DNA of 64,000 bases, from the NCBI GenBank assembly GCA_039931775.1, contig JBDTRG010000189.1, positions 62,001 to 126,000 on the forward strand. Direction: 5' to 3'. The translations under genes and the position numbers were made by a program. A model generated the notes under the pieces. It worked only from the letters and a program-made list of their open reading frames with translations. It made no database searches and was not told the origin of the DNA. This DNA comes from CAIWHR01 sp039931775 (GTDB lineage: Bacteria; Pseudomonadota; Gammaproteobacteria; Burkholderiales; Casimicrobiaceae). Shown piece after piece: positions 34,084-43,179 of the stretch (the first letter of the stretch is position 1; every line of letters begins with the position of its first letter).

Positions 34084-35010
34084 ATGAAGCATGGAGCCTT
34101 TGTGGCGGTCGCGGCGTTTGCCGTGGCGAGCCTGGTCATCAGCGATTTCGCTGACGCGAGAATCGGCGGCGGCAGGAGTCTCGGCACGCAGCGCCCGAGT
34201 ATCACGCCCAAGGCGACTACGCCGTCCGCGTCCGCCCCTTCCGGCGCGGCGTCGCAACCGGTGATGCCGGCGCAGCCGGGCGCAACCCTGCCCGCCAAGC
34301 CGATCGCGCCTGCGGCGCCGGCACCTTCCGGCGCTTCGCGTTGGCTCGGGCCGATCGCGGGCCTTGCAGCAGGTCTGGGACTGGCGGCTCTCTTTTCGCA
34401 TTTCGGCATGTCCGAAGGTCTCGGCTCCTTCCTGCTGCTGGCGCTGCTCGGGGTGGGCGCGATCGTCGTCGTGCGCATGTTGCTCGCGCGTCGCGCAGCG
34501 ACCGAGCCGCCGCTCGCATACGCCGGCCGGACCGGGACTGCAGGCCCCGCACCGTTCGAGATGCCCCCCGCACCGGCGTGGGGCGGCGCGAACCGCATCG
34601 AACCGACTCTCGATTCGTCCGCATCGCCCGCTCGTGCGTCGTTTCCGCCGGGATTCGATGCCGACGGTTTCGCGAAGCACGCGAGGGCGCAGTTCATCCG
34701 CCTGCAGGCAGCCTACGACGCCGGCGACCGCAACGCGCTCGCCGATGTGATGACCTCCGACATGGTGGCGGAAGTAGCACGCGACTTGGACAGCGGCGCG
34801 ACGCGCCTGCCGACCAAGGTCGTGACGCTTGCCGCCGAAGTGTTCGACGTCGAAACCGCGGGCGAACGCCATTGGGCGAGCGTCCGTTTCACCGGAACGC
34901 TTTCCGAGGGCGGCGCGGCGCCGGTCGCCTTCGACGAGGTGTGGAACCTGACCAAGCCGGCGGACGGCTCGTCGGGCTGGCTCCTCGCCGGCATCCAGCA
35001 GCCCGCCTGA
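34084..35010 (+). CDS. Tim44-like domain protein, exported or membrane-anchored
   Basis: A 308-residue protein from ATG 34084, which has a GGAGG site 6 bases upstream. It carries a signal-like N-terminal segment (FVAVAAFAVASLVISDFADA), a long Pro/Ala/Ser-rich linker (~30-90), two adjacent membrane helices (LGPIAGLAAGLGLAALFSHF and FLLLALLGVGAIVVVRMLLA) and a C-terminal Tim44-like domain (~190-305; FAKHARAQFIRLQAAYDAGD). Bacterial versions of this domain are poorly understood. Its place between ubiE and ubiJ recurs in betaproteobacteria and may hint at a role at the membrane-bound ubiquinone complex. Confidence 0.82.
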   Translation: MKHGAFVAVAAFAVASLVISDFADARIGGGRSLGTQRPSITPKATTPSASAPSGAASQPVMPAQPGATLPAKPIAPAAPAPSGASRWLGPIAGLAAGLGLAALFSHFGMSEGLGSFLLLALLGVGAIVVVRMLLARRAATEPPLAYAGRTGTAGPAPFEMPPAPAWGGANRIEPTLDSSASPARASFPPGFDADGFAKHARAQFIRLQAAYDAGDRNALADVMTSDMVAEVARDLDSGATRLPTKVVTLAAEVFDVETAGERHWASVRFTGTLSEGGAAPVAFDEVWNLTKPADGSSGWLLAGIQQPA

Positions 35011-35019
35011 GCGGCGGCG

Positions 35020-35646
35020 GTGCGCCCGTTCGGCCTCGTGCCCGGGGCGCTCGCCCCGGCGCTCGTCAATCGCGCGCTCGACAGCGAGGCCTGGGCGCAA
35101 ACCTGCCTCGCCACCCACGCCGGTCGCACGTTCATGATTGCGATCGGCCCGGCGACCGCGCTGATGCGCATCGATGCCGCGGGGCGAGTCCACGCCGCGC
35201 CGCGCGCCGAATACCCGCCGGACCTGACCTTGAGGCTATCCCCACTCTCCGTGGCGTCGTTCCTCGCCGCGCCGCGCCGCTGGGATGAACTGATCGCGAC
35301 CGAAGGCGATCCTGCGCTCGCGGCGACGCTCAAAGGCCTCGCGGAAACGCTGCCCTGGTTCGTCGAAAGGATGCTCGCCGACCTGTTGGGACCGATCGTC
35401 GGTCAGCGCCTCGCCGATGCCGGACGAGCGCTGCTGACGTTTCCCGAATACGCGGCGACGCGCGTCGGACAAAACGTCGAACGCTACGCCCGCGAAGAAA
35501 CGCAATTCGCCGTGCGCAACTCCGAGGCGCAGGCATTCGGCAGCGAAGTCGCCTCGATCGCGCGGCGCGTCGAGGACATCGCGGCGCGGATCGACGCGAT
35601 TGCCGCGCGCCTCACCCCCGCGGGGCAAGCATCACGATCGGCATGA
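35020..35646 (+). CDS. ubiJ: Ubiquinone biosynthesis accessory factor UbiJ
   Basis: A 208-residue protein from a GTG start. Residues ~15-110 fit an SCP2-type lipid-binding domain (ALVNRALDSE at the start), and the C-terminal ~45 residues form a coiled coil (FGSEVASIARRVEDIAARID). UbiJ binds polyprenyl intermediates and is part of the soluble Ubi complex that hydroxylates and methylates the quinone ring. The family is poorly conserved, and context between ubiE and ubiB supports the call. The 3' end overlaps the convergent trhA gene by 35 bases. Confidence 0.78.
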   Translation: MRPFGLVPGALAPALVNRALDSEAWAQTCLATHAGRTFMIAIGPATALMRIDAAGRVHAAPRAEYPPDLTLRLSPLSVASFLAAPRRWDELIATEGDPALAATLKGLAETLPWFVERMLADLLGPIVGQRLADAGRALLTFPEYAATRVGQNVERYAREETQFAVRNSEAQAFGSEVASIARRVEDIAARIDAIAARLTPAGQASRSA

Positions 35647-36310
35647 CCTTTTCGCCGATCGACGGTCCGGCCGCATAGCCGAGGACCGCGAAGAAGTGGC
35701 AGGCGGTGCCTGCGAGCACGAACAGATGCCAGATGAAATGACCGTAGCGCACGCGCGAATCCGTGGCGAAGAACGCGACGCCCGCCATGTACGCGAAGCC
35801 GCCGGCCCCGAGCAGCAGCAGTCCCGGTGCGGGCACCCGCTCGAACAGCAGCTCGGTGGCGATCACGCACAGCCATCCCATCAATAGGTAGAGGCCGAGC
35901 GAGGCGAGTGGGTGCTCGATGCGATCGAAAGCCTTGAGTGTGACGCCGACGGCCGCGAGGCTCCATACGAGGCCGAGCAGCGTCCATCCCAAAGGCCCAT
36001 TCAGCGCACCGAGCGTAAACGGGGTGTAGGTTCCGGCGATCAGCAGGAAGATCGCGCCGTGGTCGAGCTTGCGCAGCACCGCCTTCGCCCGCTCGTACGG
36101 TACGGCGTGGTAGATGGTGGACGCGCAGTAGAGGAGCACCATCGTCGCGGCGAATATCGCCGCGCCGATGACGTTCACGGCGCGGCCGGTCTGCGCGGTG
36201 GTCACGATGAGTATCGGCGCCGCCGCGACAGCAAGGACGAAGCCGAGCCCGTGGCTCAGGCTGTTCGCGATTTCCTCGCCCATCGACTGCGCCCGCTCGT
36301 TCTTGACCAT
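35612..36310 (-). CDS. trhA: Hemolysin III family membrane protein TrhA
   Basis: A 232-residue protein from ATG 36310, which has an AGAGG site upstream; the frame extends further but without such a site. Seven membrane helices of the PAQR/hemolysin III fold are visible. Family motifs: EEIANSLSHGLGFVLA near the N-terminus, STIYHA near 66-71 (Ser and His), KLDHGAIFLLIAGTYTPFTLG, and the C-terminal GHFIWHLFVLAGTACHFFAV with two His that complete the metal site. Family members affect membrane energetics and lipid order. It sits on the opposite strand between ubiJ and ubiB. Confidence 0.9.
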   Translation of the reverse strand: MVKNERAQSMGEEIANSLSHGLGFVLAVAAAPILIVTTAQTGRAVNVIGAAIFAATMVLLYCASTIYHAVPYERAKAVLRKLDHGAIFLLIAGTYTPFTLGALNGPLGWTLLGLVWSLAAVGVTLKAFDRIEHPLASLGLYLLMGWLCVIATELLFERVPAPGLLLLGAGGFAYMAGVAFFATDSRVRYGHFIWHLFVLAGTACHFFAVLGYAAGPSIGEKVMPIVMLAPRG

Positions 36311-36494
36311 GATGCCTCTTTCTCGGACGCCCGACGCAGCCGCGCTGACATCCATTCGCGCCGCCTTCCGCTGTCGTCCACAACGCGGATAGTAACCGGG
36401 CTTCACCCGCACTTAAGCAACGACTGTGCCTGAGCGGTCGCAGGCGCGCCGCTTCGCCCCGGGGACGAAACATCGTTTCCCTTACAATCGGCCG

Positions 36495-38030
36495 ATGCGT
36501 CTCTTGCGCCTGGCCAGGATCGTCTTCGTCGCGTTGAAATACGGGCTCGACGAACTCTTGACCGGCCACGAACGCTTCCGGGCCGTTCGGCCGGCGGCGC
36601 GCGCGCTTACCTTCTGGCGCGATACGTCCGCGCCGCGCGGCGAGCGACTGCGCCTCGCGCTCACGGATCTGGGGCCGATCTTCGTCAAATTCGGGCAGAT
36701 GCTCTCCACACGCCGGGATCTCGTGCCGGCCGACATCGCCGACGAACTCGCGAAGCTGCAGGACGACGTTCCGCCGTTTTCTTCGGAGCAGGTGATCGCG
36801 ACGCTGACCCGTCTGTACGGAAAGCCGGTCGATGCCGTGTTCAAATCGTTCGAGAGGAAGCCCGTCGCCAGCGCATCGGTCGCCCAGGTCCATTTCGCCG
36901 AACTTCCGGACGGGACGAAGGTCGCGGTCAAGGTGCTAAGGCCCGATATAGCGAGCGTCATCGCCAACGACATGTCGCTGATGCACGCCGCCGCCTGGCT
37001 CGTGGAAAAGCTCTGGTCGGATGGCAAGCGGCTGCGTCCGCGCGCCGTCGTCGGCGAGTTCGAGAAGACGGTGAAAGACGAGCTCGACCTGTCGCGCGAA
37101 GCGGCGAACTGCTCGCAGCTCCGGCGCAATTTCGAGCATTCGCCGCTGCTGCTCGTCCCCGCGGTGCACTGGGACTACTGCGGCACCGACGTGATGGTCA
37201 TGGAGCGGATGGACGGCATCCCGATCGGGCAGGTGGACCGCCTGCGCGAAGCGGGCGTCGACATCCCGCGGCTCGCGCGGGCGGGCGTCGAGGTCTTCTT
37301 CACGCAGGTGTTCCGCGACGGGTACTTCCACGCCGACATGCACCCGGGCAACATCTTCGTCGCCACCGGCGGAAGGGATCACGGCAAGTACATCGCCGTC
37401 GATTTCGGGATCATGGGTACGCTGTCGGAGCGCGACCAGGGTTACCTCGCGCAGAACTTCCTCGCGTTCTTCCGCCGCGACTACCATCGCGTGGCCACCG
37501 CTCACCTCGAGTCGGGCTGGGTGCCGGCCGATACGCGCGTCGACGAACTCGAGGCCGAGATCCGCGTCGTGCTGGAGCCCGTATTCGACCGGCCGCTCGC
37601 CGAGATCTCGCTCGGACGCGTGCTGTTGCAGCTGTTTCGCGCATCGCGCCGCTTCAACATCGAGATCCAGCCGCAACTCGTGCTCCTGCAAAAGACGCTG
37701 CTCAACATCGAGGGCCTCGGCCGGGAGCTCGATCCCAAGCTCGACCTGTGGGTCACCGCGATGCCGTACCTCGAGCGGTGGATGAACGACCGGATCGGCC
37801 TGCCGGCGCTGCAGCGGCGATTGCTCGCCGAGGCACCGTACATCGTCGCGGCGCTCCCGGAGCTGCCGCGGCTCATCCACCAGCGGCTCACCCACGAGCG
37901 CTCGGCGTCGGACGCGGCGATCAGGGAGCTCGCCGACGCGCAGCGCGCGCAGAACCGCCTGTTGTCGGTGATCGTGCTGCTCCTCGTCGCCGTCGCGGCG
38001 CTCGTGATCTGGCGCCTCCCGCTCGGCTGA
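36495..38030 (+). CDS. ubiB: Ubiquinone biosynthesis regulatory kinase-like protein UbiB
   Basis: A 511-residue member of the atypical kinase family ABC1/ADCK/UbiB. The KxGQ motif is in FVKFGQMLSTRRDLVP, the Ala-rich nucleotide loop is ASASVAQVHFAELPDG, followed by VAVKVLRPDI, FHADMHPGNI and AVDFGIMG. The C-terminus has one or two membrane helices (LLSVIVLLLVAVAALVIW). UbiB helps lipid precursors reach the membrane Ubi complex. ATG 36495 is preferred; the frame starting at 36426 would include a -10-like TACAAT (36483-36488), suggesting a very short leader. Confidence 0.94.
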   Translation: MRLLRLARIVFVALKYGLDELLTGHERFRAVRPAARALTFWRDTSAPRGERLRLALTDLGPIFVKFGQMLSTRRDLVPADIADELAKLQDDVPPFSSEQVIATLTRLYGKPVDAVFKSFERKPVASASVAQVHFAELPDGTKVAVKVLRPDIASVIANDMSLMHAAAWLVEKLWSDGKRLRPRAVVGEFEKTVKDELDLSREAANCSQLRRNFEHSPLLLVPAVHWDYCGTDVMVMERMDGIPIGQVDRLREAGVDIPRLARAGVEVFFTQVFRDGYFHADMHPGNIFVATGGRDHGKYIAVDFGIMGTLSERDQGYLAQNFLAFFRRDYHRVATAHLESGWVPADTRVDELEAEIRVVLEPVFDRPLAEISLGRVLLQLFRASRRFNIEIQPQLVLLQKTLLNIEGLGRELDPKLDLWVTAMPYLERWMNDRIGLPALQRRLLAEAPYIVAALPELPRLIHQRLTHERSASDAAIRELADAQRAQNRLLSVIVLLLVAVAALVIWRLPLG

Positions 38031-38070
38031 CCGGGGCGTCCTGTATCGGGTCTGTGAGTGACACCCTTGC

Positions 38071-38078
38071 TATACAAT
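38071..38078 (+). promoter_or_regulatory. Likely -10 box of the pot operon
   Basis: TATACAAT lies 46 bases before the ATG at 38124 in the gap after ubiB. A transcript from it starts near 38085, which rules out the earlier possible start at 38058 for the downstream gene. No clear -35. Confidence 0.5.
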
Positions 38079-38123
38079 CCGCCGCTGGCAACGCCCGCCG
38101 CCACGGTCTCCAACGCCTCACCG

Positions 38124-39209
38124 ATGTCGCTCCTCGAAATCCGGAACGTCACGCGCCGCTTCGGCGATTTCACCGCGGTCGACCGCGTCAGCCTGTCGAT
38201 CGAAGCCGGCGAATTCTTCACGTTGCTCGGGCCTTCCGGCTGCGGCAAGACGACGCTCTTGCGGATGATCGCGGGATTCGATCTTCCCGACGGCGGCAGC
38301 ATCCTGTTGAACGGCGTCGACCTGGCCGATCAGCCGCCGGAAGATCGTCCGGTCCGCACGGTGTTCCAGAGCTACGCGCTGTTTCCGCACATGACCGTCG
38401 AGGGCAATGTCGCGTTTCCGCTCAGAATGGCGAAGACGCCGGGCAGGCAGATCGCCCCGAAGGTGGCCGAAGCGCTCGAGGACGTGCGCCTCAAGGGGTT
38501 CGGCAAGCGCTATCCCCATGAGCTCTCGGGCGGACAGAAGCAGCGCGTCGCGATCGCGCGCGCGCTGGTCACCCATCCGACGGTGCTGCTGCTGGACGAG
38601 CCGCTCGCCGCGCTCGACGCGAAGCTGCGCGAAGAGATGCAGATCGAGCTCATCAACCTGCAGAAGGAAGTTGGGATCACATTCGTCTACGTGACGCACG
38701 ACCAGACCGAGGCGCTGGCGCTGTCGCACCGGATCGCGGTGATGAACGCCGGCCACGTCGAGCAGCAGGACGAACCATCGAAGATCTACGGATTTCCGCG
38801 GACGCGTTTCGTCGCCGACTTCATCGGGCACTGCAACCTCCTGTCCGGACCGGTCGCCGGCATTGCCGACGGCATCGTCACGCTGGAGGTCGCCGGTCTC
38901 GGTCCGGTGCGCGTCGCCGCGACCACGGAACTCGCGCCGGGCCGTCCCGGAACGGTCGCGCTGCGCCCGGAGAAGATCCGTATCGGGGCGAGCGCCTCGA
39001 CGGACGCCGCGCAAAACCACTTCCGCGGCACTGTCGCCGACATGCTCTACATGGGTGACGTGACGATGTACGTCGTCGACACTTCGGGCGGACAGAAGAT
39101 CGAAGCGCTGCTCGCGAATTCGGCGAGCGGCCGCGCCAAGTTCTTCGAAGTCGGCGACGCGGTGGAGATGAGCTGGGCCGACGCCGCCGGGCATTTCATA
39201 GACGAATAA
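38124..39209 (+). CDS. potA: Polyamine ABC transporter ATP-binding protein PotA
   Basis: A 361-residue ATPase of the spermidine/putrescine type. Walker A is GPSGCGKTT, the Q-loop VFQSYALFPHMTVEGNV, the signature LSGGQKQRVAIARAL, Walker B VLLLDEPLAALD, and the switch VTHDQTEAL. The last ~110 residues form the TOBE regulatory domain (RPEKIRI, VADMLYMGD). The start is the ATG before SLLEIRNVTRRF. First gene of a tight potABCD run with junctions of 4 bases or overlaps. Confidence 0.92.
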   Translation: MSLLEIRNVTRRFGDFTAVDRVSLSIEAGEFFTLLGPSGCGKTTLLRMIAGFDLPDGGSILLNGVDLADQPPEDRPVRTVFQSYALFPHMTVEGNVAFPLRMAKTPGRQIAPKVAEALEDVRLKGFGKRYPHELSGGQKQRVAIARALVTHPTVLLLDEPLAALDAKLREEMQIELINLQKEVGITFVYVTHDQTEALALSHRIAVMNAGHVEQQDEPSKIYGFPRTRFVADFIGHCNLLSGPVAGIADGIVTLEVAGLGPVRVAATTELAPGRPGTVALRPEKIRIGASASTDAAQNHFRGTVADMLYMGDVTMYVVDTSGGQKIEALLANSASGRAKFFEVGDAVEMSWADAAGHFIDE

Positions 39210-39213
39210 GTCG

Positions 39214-40128
39214 ATGGCAGCGCGAACTCCGGGGCAGGCGGGCAAATGGCTGGTCAGCGGCCCGCCGCTTGTCTACCTGCTGGTGTTCTTCGCGATCCCC
39301 ACGCTCATCATGGCGCTGGCATCGTTCCGCACGCCCGGCGAATTCGGCGGTCTCGCGCCGCTCGTCGACGAGACCGGGGCGATCGACCTCAACCTCGACA
39401 GCTACGCGCGCTTCTTCACCGACTCGGTCTACGCGGAAGTCTTTCTCAAGTCCGTCGGCTACGCGCTGCTGACCACGCTCGCGTGCCTGGCGCTCGGCTA
39501 CCCGCTGGCGGCGCTCGTCGCGGGCAGTTCGAAGAAAAATCGCAACCTGCTGCTGCTGCTCGTGATCCTGCCGTTCTGGAGCAACTTCCTGATCCGGATC
39601 TACGCGTGGATGATCATTCTGGGGCCGCAGGCGGCGCTCGCGCGCGGTGTCAACGGCGCGCTCGCGGCGTTCGGAATGGAACCCGTGTCGCTCCTGTTCA
39701 GCTCGTTCGCGGTGCTCGTCTGTCTCGTCTACGTGCACCTGCCGTTCATGGTCCTGCCGCTGTATGCCAATCTCGAAAAGCACGACCAGGCCCTGCTCGA
39801 CGCCGCGCAGGACCTGGGGGCGAACGCGTGGCAGCGGTTCTGGCGGATCACGTTTCCGCTGTCCTTGCCCGGGGTGTACGCCGGCGCGGCGCTGGTGTTC
39901 ATCCCGGCGCTCGGCATCTTCGCGATTCCCGACATCCTGGGGGGGCCTGACGACAGCCTTATCGGCAACGTCATCAAGCAGCAGTTTCTCGAGACGCGCG
40001 ACTGGCCGTTCGGCAGCGTGCTGTCGATCGTGCTGACCGTCGCCGCGCTGCTGATCGCGGGGCTGGCGGCATGGGTCGGCCGGCGCAACCTCGGCACGCC
40101 GTCGAGCGCGGGGGACGCCCGTGCGTAG
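39214..40128 (+). CDS. potB: Polyamine ABC transporter permease PotB
   Basis: A 304-residue inner-membrane permease with six helices. Conserved PotB features: LVYLLVFFAIPTLIMALASF at the first helix, FLKSVGYALLTTLACLALGYP, LPFWSNFLIRIYAWMIIL near 121-138, and the EAA-type loop LLDAAQDLGANAWQRFWRIT near 193-212. Starts 4 bases after potA and overlaps potC by 8 bases. Confidence 0.92.
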   Translation: MAARTPGQAGKWLVSGPPLVYLLVFFAIPTLIMALASFRTPGEFGGLAPLVDETGAIDLNLDSYARFFTDSVYAEVFLKSVGYALLTTLACLALGYPLAALVAGSSKKNRNLLLLLVILPFWSNFLIRIYAWMIILGPQAALARGVNGALAAFGMEPVSLLFSSFAVLVCLVYVHLPFMVLPLYANLEKHDQALLDAAQDLGANAWQRFWRITFPLSLPGVYAGAALVFIPALGIFAIPDILGGPDDSLIGNVIKQQFLETRDWPFGSVLSIVLTVAALLIAGLAAWVGRRNLGTPSSAGDARA

Positions 40129-40906
40129 GAACCGCCTGGGCCTCGTGATCGCCGCGGGCGCGGGCTACGCGTTCCTGTACATCCCGCTCGTCATCGTCGT
40201 CGTCTACTCGTTCAACGATTCGCGGCTCAACGCGGAGTGGGTCGGTTTCACGCTCGACTGGTACGTCAAACTCTTCGAGGACGCCGAGATGCTGTCCGCC
40301 GCGGGCAACTCGCTCGCCATCGCGCTCACCGCGAGCCTCGTCTCGACCGTCCTCGGCACGATGGCCGGCGTCGCGATGTACCGCTACAGGCTGCGCCTCC
40401 TTCCGCTGCTGGTGCTGACTCCCATCGCGATTCCCGAGATCCTGATGGGCGTCGCGCTGCTGATCTTCTTCGTGCTCGTCAACTTCACGCTGGGCCTCGT
40501 GTCGGTCGCGCTGGCGCACATTGCGTTTTGCATCGGCTTCGTCGCGATCGTCGTCCGCGCGCGGCTCGCCGGGATGGACGACAGCCTGACCGAGGCGGCG
40601 CGGGACTGCGGGGCCACGCCCTGGGAGGCGTTCCGCTACGTGACGCTGCCGCTGATCATGCCCGGCGTCATCGCCGGGGCGCTGATGGCCTTCACGCTGT
40701 CGATCGACGACTTCGTGATCACCTTCTTCACCGCCGGCGCCGGCACCGTGACGCTGCCGTTGCAGATCTACTCGATGATCAAGATCGCGGTGACCCCGGA
40801 GGTCAACGCCATATCGACGTTGTTGATGCTGCTGACGCTGGCGCTTATTATCGTCGCATCCAGGCTCTCGCCGGGCCTTTTCACCCCCGCCCAGGAGGAC
40901 TCATGA
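40121..40906 (+). CDS. potC: Polyamine ABC transporter permease PotC
   Basis: A 261-residue inner-membrane permease from a GTG start that overlaps the potB end. The FLYIPLVIVVVYSFNDSR segment and the loop LTEAARDCGATPWEAFRYVT (EAA motif) are typical, as is the FTLSIDDFVITFFTAG sequence of PotC. The stop overlaps the potD ATG (ATGA). Confidence 0.92.
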   Translation: MRRNRLGLVIAAGAGYAFLYIPLVIVVVYSFNDSRLNAEWVGFTLDWYVKLFEDAEMLSAAGNSLAIALTASLVSTVLGTMAGVAMYRYRLRLLPLLVLTPIAIPEILMGVALLIFFVLVNFTLGLVSVALAHIAFCIGFVAIVVRARLAGMDDSLTEAARDCGATPWEAFRYVTLPLIMPGVIAGALMAFTLSIDDFVITFFTAGAGTVTLPLQIYSMIKIAVTPEVNAISTLLMLLTLALIIVASRLSPGLFTPAQEDS

Positions 40907-41970
40907 AACGCCTCGTACTGCTGCTCGCGTCGCTCGCCTTTGCGGTGCCGGCCGCCGCCGCCAAGGATCAGTTCCACCTCTACAACTGGAACAACTACCT
41001 GGCGCCGGAAACCGTCAAGCGGTTCGAGGAATTCTGCAAATGCTCGGTCGTGCAGACCTATTACTCCGACAATGAGGAGCTCCTCGCGAAACTCACCGCC
41101 GGCGCCAAGGGCTACGACATGTACGTACCGACCTCCAATGCCGTGCAGACGCTGATCAAGAGCGGCCGGCTGAAGCCCGTCGACAAGGCGGCGCTCGCCA
41201 ATCTCAAGAACATCGATCCCGCCTATCTCAACACGCCGTTCGATCCCGACAACAAGTACTCGGTGCCGTACGCGATGTCGACGACGATCATCGGCTACAA
41301 CGACGAGAAGATGAAGGAGCTGGGGCTGCCCACCGACACGTGGGCGGTGATCTTCGACCCCAAGTACCTCGAGAAGGTCAAGGGCCGCGTCACCGTGCTG
41401 GACAGCGCCAATGAACTCTTCGCCGCAGCACTCAAATACCTCGGGTACTCGGCCAACGACGTCGACCCCAAGCACTGGGACGAAGCCGTCGCGGTGATCA
41501 AGAAGGCCAAGCCGTATTGGGCGGCCTTCAACGCGTCGTCGTACATCAAGGAACTCACCGTCGGCAACATCTGGCTCGTCCACGGCTACTCGAACGACAT
41601 TTTCCAGGCAAACCTCGACGCCCAGGCCGCCGGCCGCAAGTTCAGGATCCTGCAGGGCATGCCGAAGGAGGGCGCGGTGCTCGCCGTCGACAACATGGTG
41701 ATCGACAAGAACGCACCGCGCGCCGACCTCGCCCTCAAGTTCATGAACTTCATGCTCGAAGGGAAGAATTCCGCCGAACTCACGAACCTGATCGGCTCGG
41801 GCAATCCGAACACCGACGCCGTCAAATACATCAAACCCGACCTGCTGAAGAGCCCGGCGATCTTTCCCGACAAGGCGGTCGCGGCGAAGCTCGAGCAGCT
41901 CCAGGACCTCACGGGTGCGCAGCGCCGTTTGCGCAACAAGCTTTGGACCGGGATCAAGGCCGGCCGCTGA
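40903..41970 (+). CDS. potD: Periplasmic polyamine-binding protein PotD
   Basis: A 355-residue protein with a signal peptide (KRLVLLLASLAFAVPAAAA). The mature N-terminus FHLYNWNNYLAPETVKRFE matches PotD/PotF proteins. YDMYVPTSNAVQTLIKSG and YSVPYAMSTTIIGYN follow at the usual places. The binding pocket should hold spermidine or putrescine. An AGGAGG-type site overlaps the potC end. Last gene of the pot operon; a VanZ-like gene follows after 18 bases on the same strand. Confidence 0.92.
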   Translation: MKRLVLLLASLAFAVPAAAAKDQFHLYNWNNYLAPETVKRFEEFCKCSVVQTYYSDNEELLAKLTAGAKGYDMYVPTSNAVQTLIKSGRLKPVDKAALANLKNIDPAYLNTPFDPDNKYSVPYAMSTTIIGYNDEKMKELGLPTDTWAVIFDPKYLEKVKGRVTVLDSANELFAAALKYLGYSANDVDPKHWDEAVAVIKKAKPYWAAFNASSYIKELTVGNIWLVHGYSNDIFQANLDAQAAGRKFRILQGMPKEGAVLAVDNMVIDKNAPRADLALKFMNFMLEGKNSAELTNLIGSGNPNTDAVKYIKPDLLKSPAIFPDKAVAAKLEQLQDLTGAQRRLRNKLWTGIKAGR

Positions 41971-41988
41971 GGGGGTATCCGGTGACGC

Positions 41989-43119
41989 ATGCTGCGGCTC
42001 CCCCGGGAGCGCCGACCCGTCATCGTGGCTAGGGCAGGCCCCGGAGCCACGCGCTCGCGCCTCCCGCACTTCCTGGCGACGCTGTACGGCCTTGCAATCG
42101 CCTACGCCAGCCTGCAACCCTTCGCCAACTGGTTGGCGCCGCCGTCCACGACCCCGTATTTCCTGTTCGCACCGTGGCCACCGCGATGGGTGCGCTACGA
42201 CCTCGTCACGAACGTCGTCGCGTACCTGCCGTTCGGCTTCTTGGTGGCACTCCTCCCGCGCCGCCGCCGGCCCGTCGCAAGGCTCGGCATCGCGATCGCG
42301 GCCGGAGCGCTGCTGTCGGCTTCGATGGAGACTCTGCAGATGTTCCTGCCGACGCGTGACGCGAGCGTCGCCGACCTCCTGTCCGACACCGCGGGCGCGG
42401 CGGTGGGCGCGGCACTGGCCGTCGCCTTCGTCCGCGCGGAGGGCGCGAAAACGCTGATCGTATCCTGCCGCGAGCGCTGGTTCCTCCCCGGAACGGTCGG
42501 CGACCTCGGTTTGGCGCTCCTCGCGATCTGGCTCGTCGTCCAGGTGAATCCGGGTATCCCGCTGTTCGCGGCGATGTACGACCCGGCGCTGCCCTCAGGC
42601 GTCTCGGTGGCAACGCCCGACGTCGCGGCAACGCTCGTCGAAGGCGCCCACAGCGCGTTCCAGCTCCTCGGCGTCGGCCTGTTTCTGGCGCTCCTCTTGC
42701 GCGAGAGGCGCTACGTCGGCGGAGCGGCGCTGCTTTTGGTCGGCGCCGCCGCGTTCGTCAAAGGCGTGGCCGCGGCGGTGCTGCTCAAGCCGGCCGCGTG
42801 GGAAAACTGGCTCGCGCCGGCGGTCTCGCTGGGGGTCGCGGCGGGTTCCCTGCTGTTGTCCATGGCGATCTGGCTGCCCCGTCCCGCGCAGGTCACGCTC
42901 GCTTCGGTCGCGCTGTTGTCATCGCTGCTCGCGACGTTGTTCGCGCCGGACCTGGTCTACGCGCGCGCGCCGATCGGCCTCTTCAACGGTCCTTACGGAC
43001 ACCTCCTCAATTTCAACGGGCTCACGCACACGGTGCTGCTGCTCTGGCCGGCGGTGGCGAGTGTGTTCCTGCTCGCGCTCGCCGGACGCCCAGGGTGGGG
43101 CGGCGTCGACGAGGCGTAG
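41989..43119 (+). CDS. VanZ-like multi-spanning membrane protein
   Basis: A 376-residue protein with about nine hydrophobic segments. The N-terminal third is a VanZ-like domain: FLATLYGLAIAYASLQPF, then YDLVTNVVAYLPFGFLVALL and ASMETLQMFLPTRDASVADL (the N-V-x-x-F-x-P-x-G and E-x-x-Q-x-x-x-P-x-R patterns). The rest is further helices of unknown role. VanZ-like proteins are often found with envelope polysaccharide genes. It opens the ~21-kb same-strand envelope locus. Confidence 0.75.
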   Translation: MLRLPRERRPVIVARAGPGATRSRLPHFLATLYGLAIAYASLQPFANWLAPPSTTPYFLFAPWPPRWVRYDLVTNVVAYLPFGFLVALLPRRRRPVARLGIAIAAGALLSASMETLQMFLPTRDASVADLLSDTAGAAVGAALAVAFVRAEGAKTLIVSCRERWFLPGTVGDLGLALLAIWLVVQVNPGIPLFAAMYDPALPSGVSVATPDVAATLVEGAHSAFQLLGVGLFLALLLRERRYVGGAALLLVGAAAFVKGVAAAVLLKPAAWENWLAPAVSLGVAAGSLLLSMAIWLPRPAQVTLASVALLSSLLATLFAPDLVYARAPIGLFNGPYGHLLNFNGLTHTVLLLWPAVASVFLLALAGRPGWGGVDEA

Positions 43120-43179
43120 TTCGCCGTAACACGCCGCCGCGCTTGGTGCGGCCAGCATCGTTCTGTTATCGTTGCCCGC

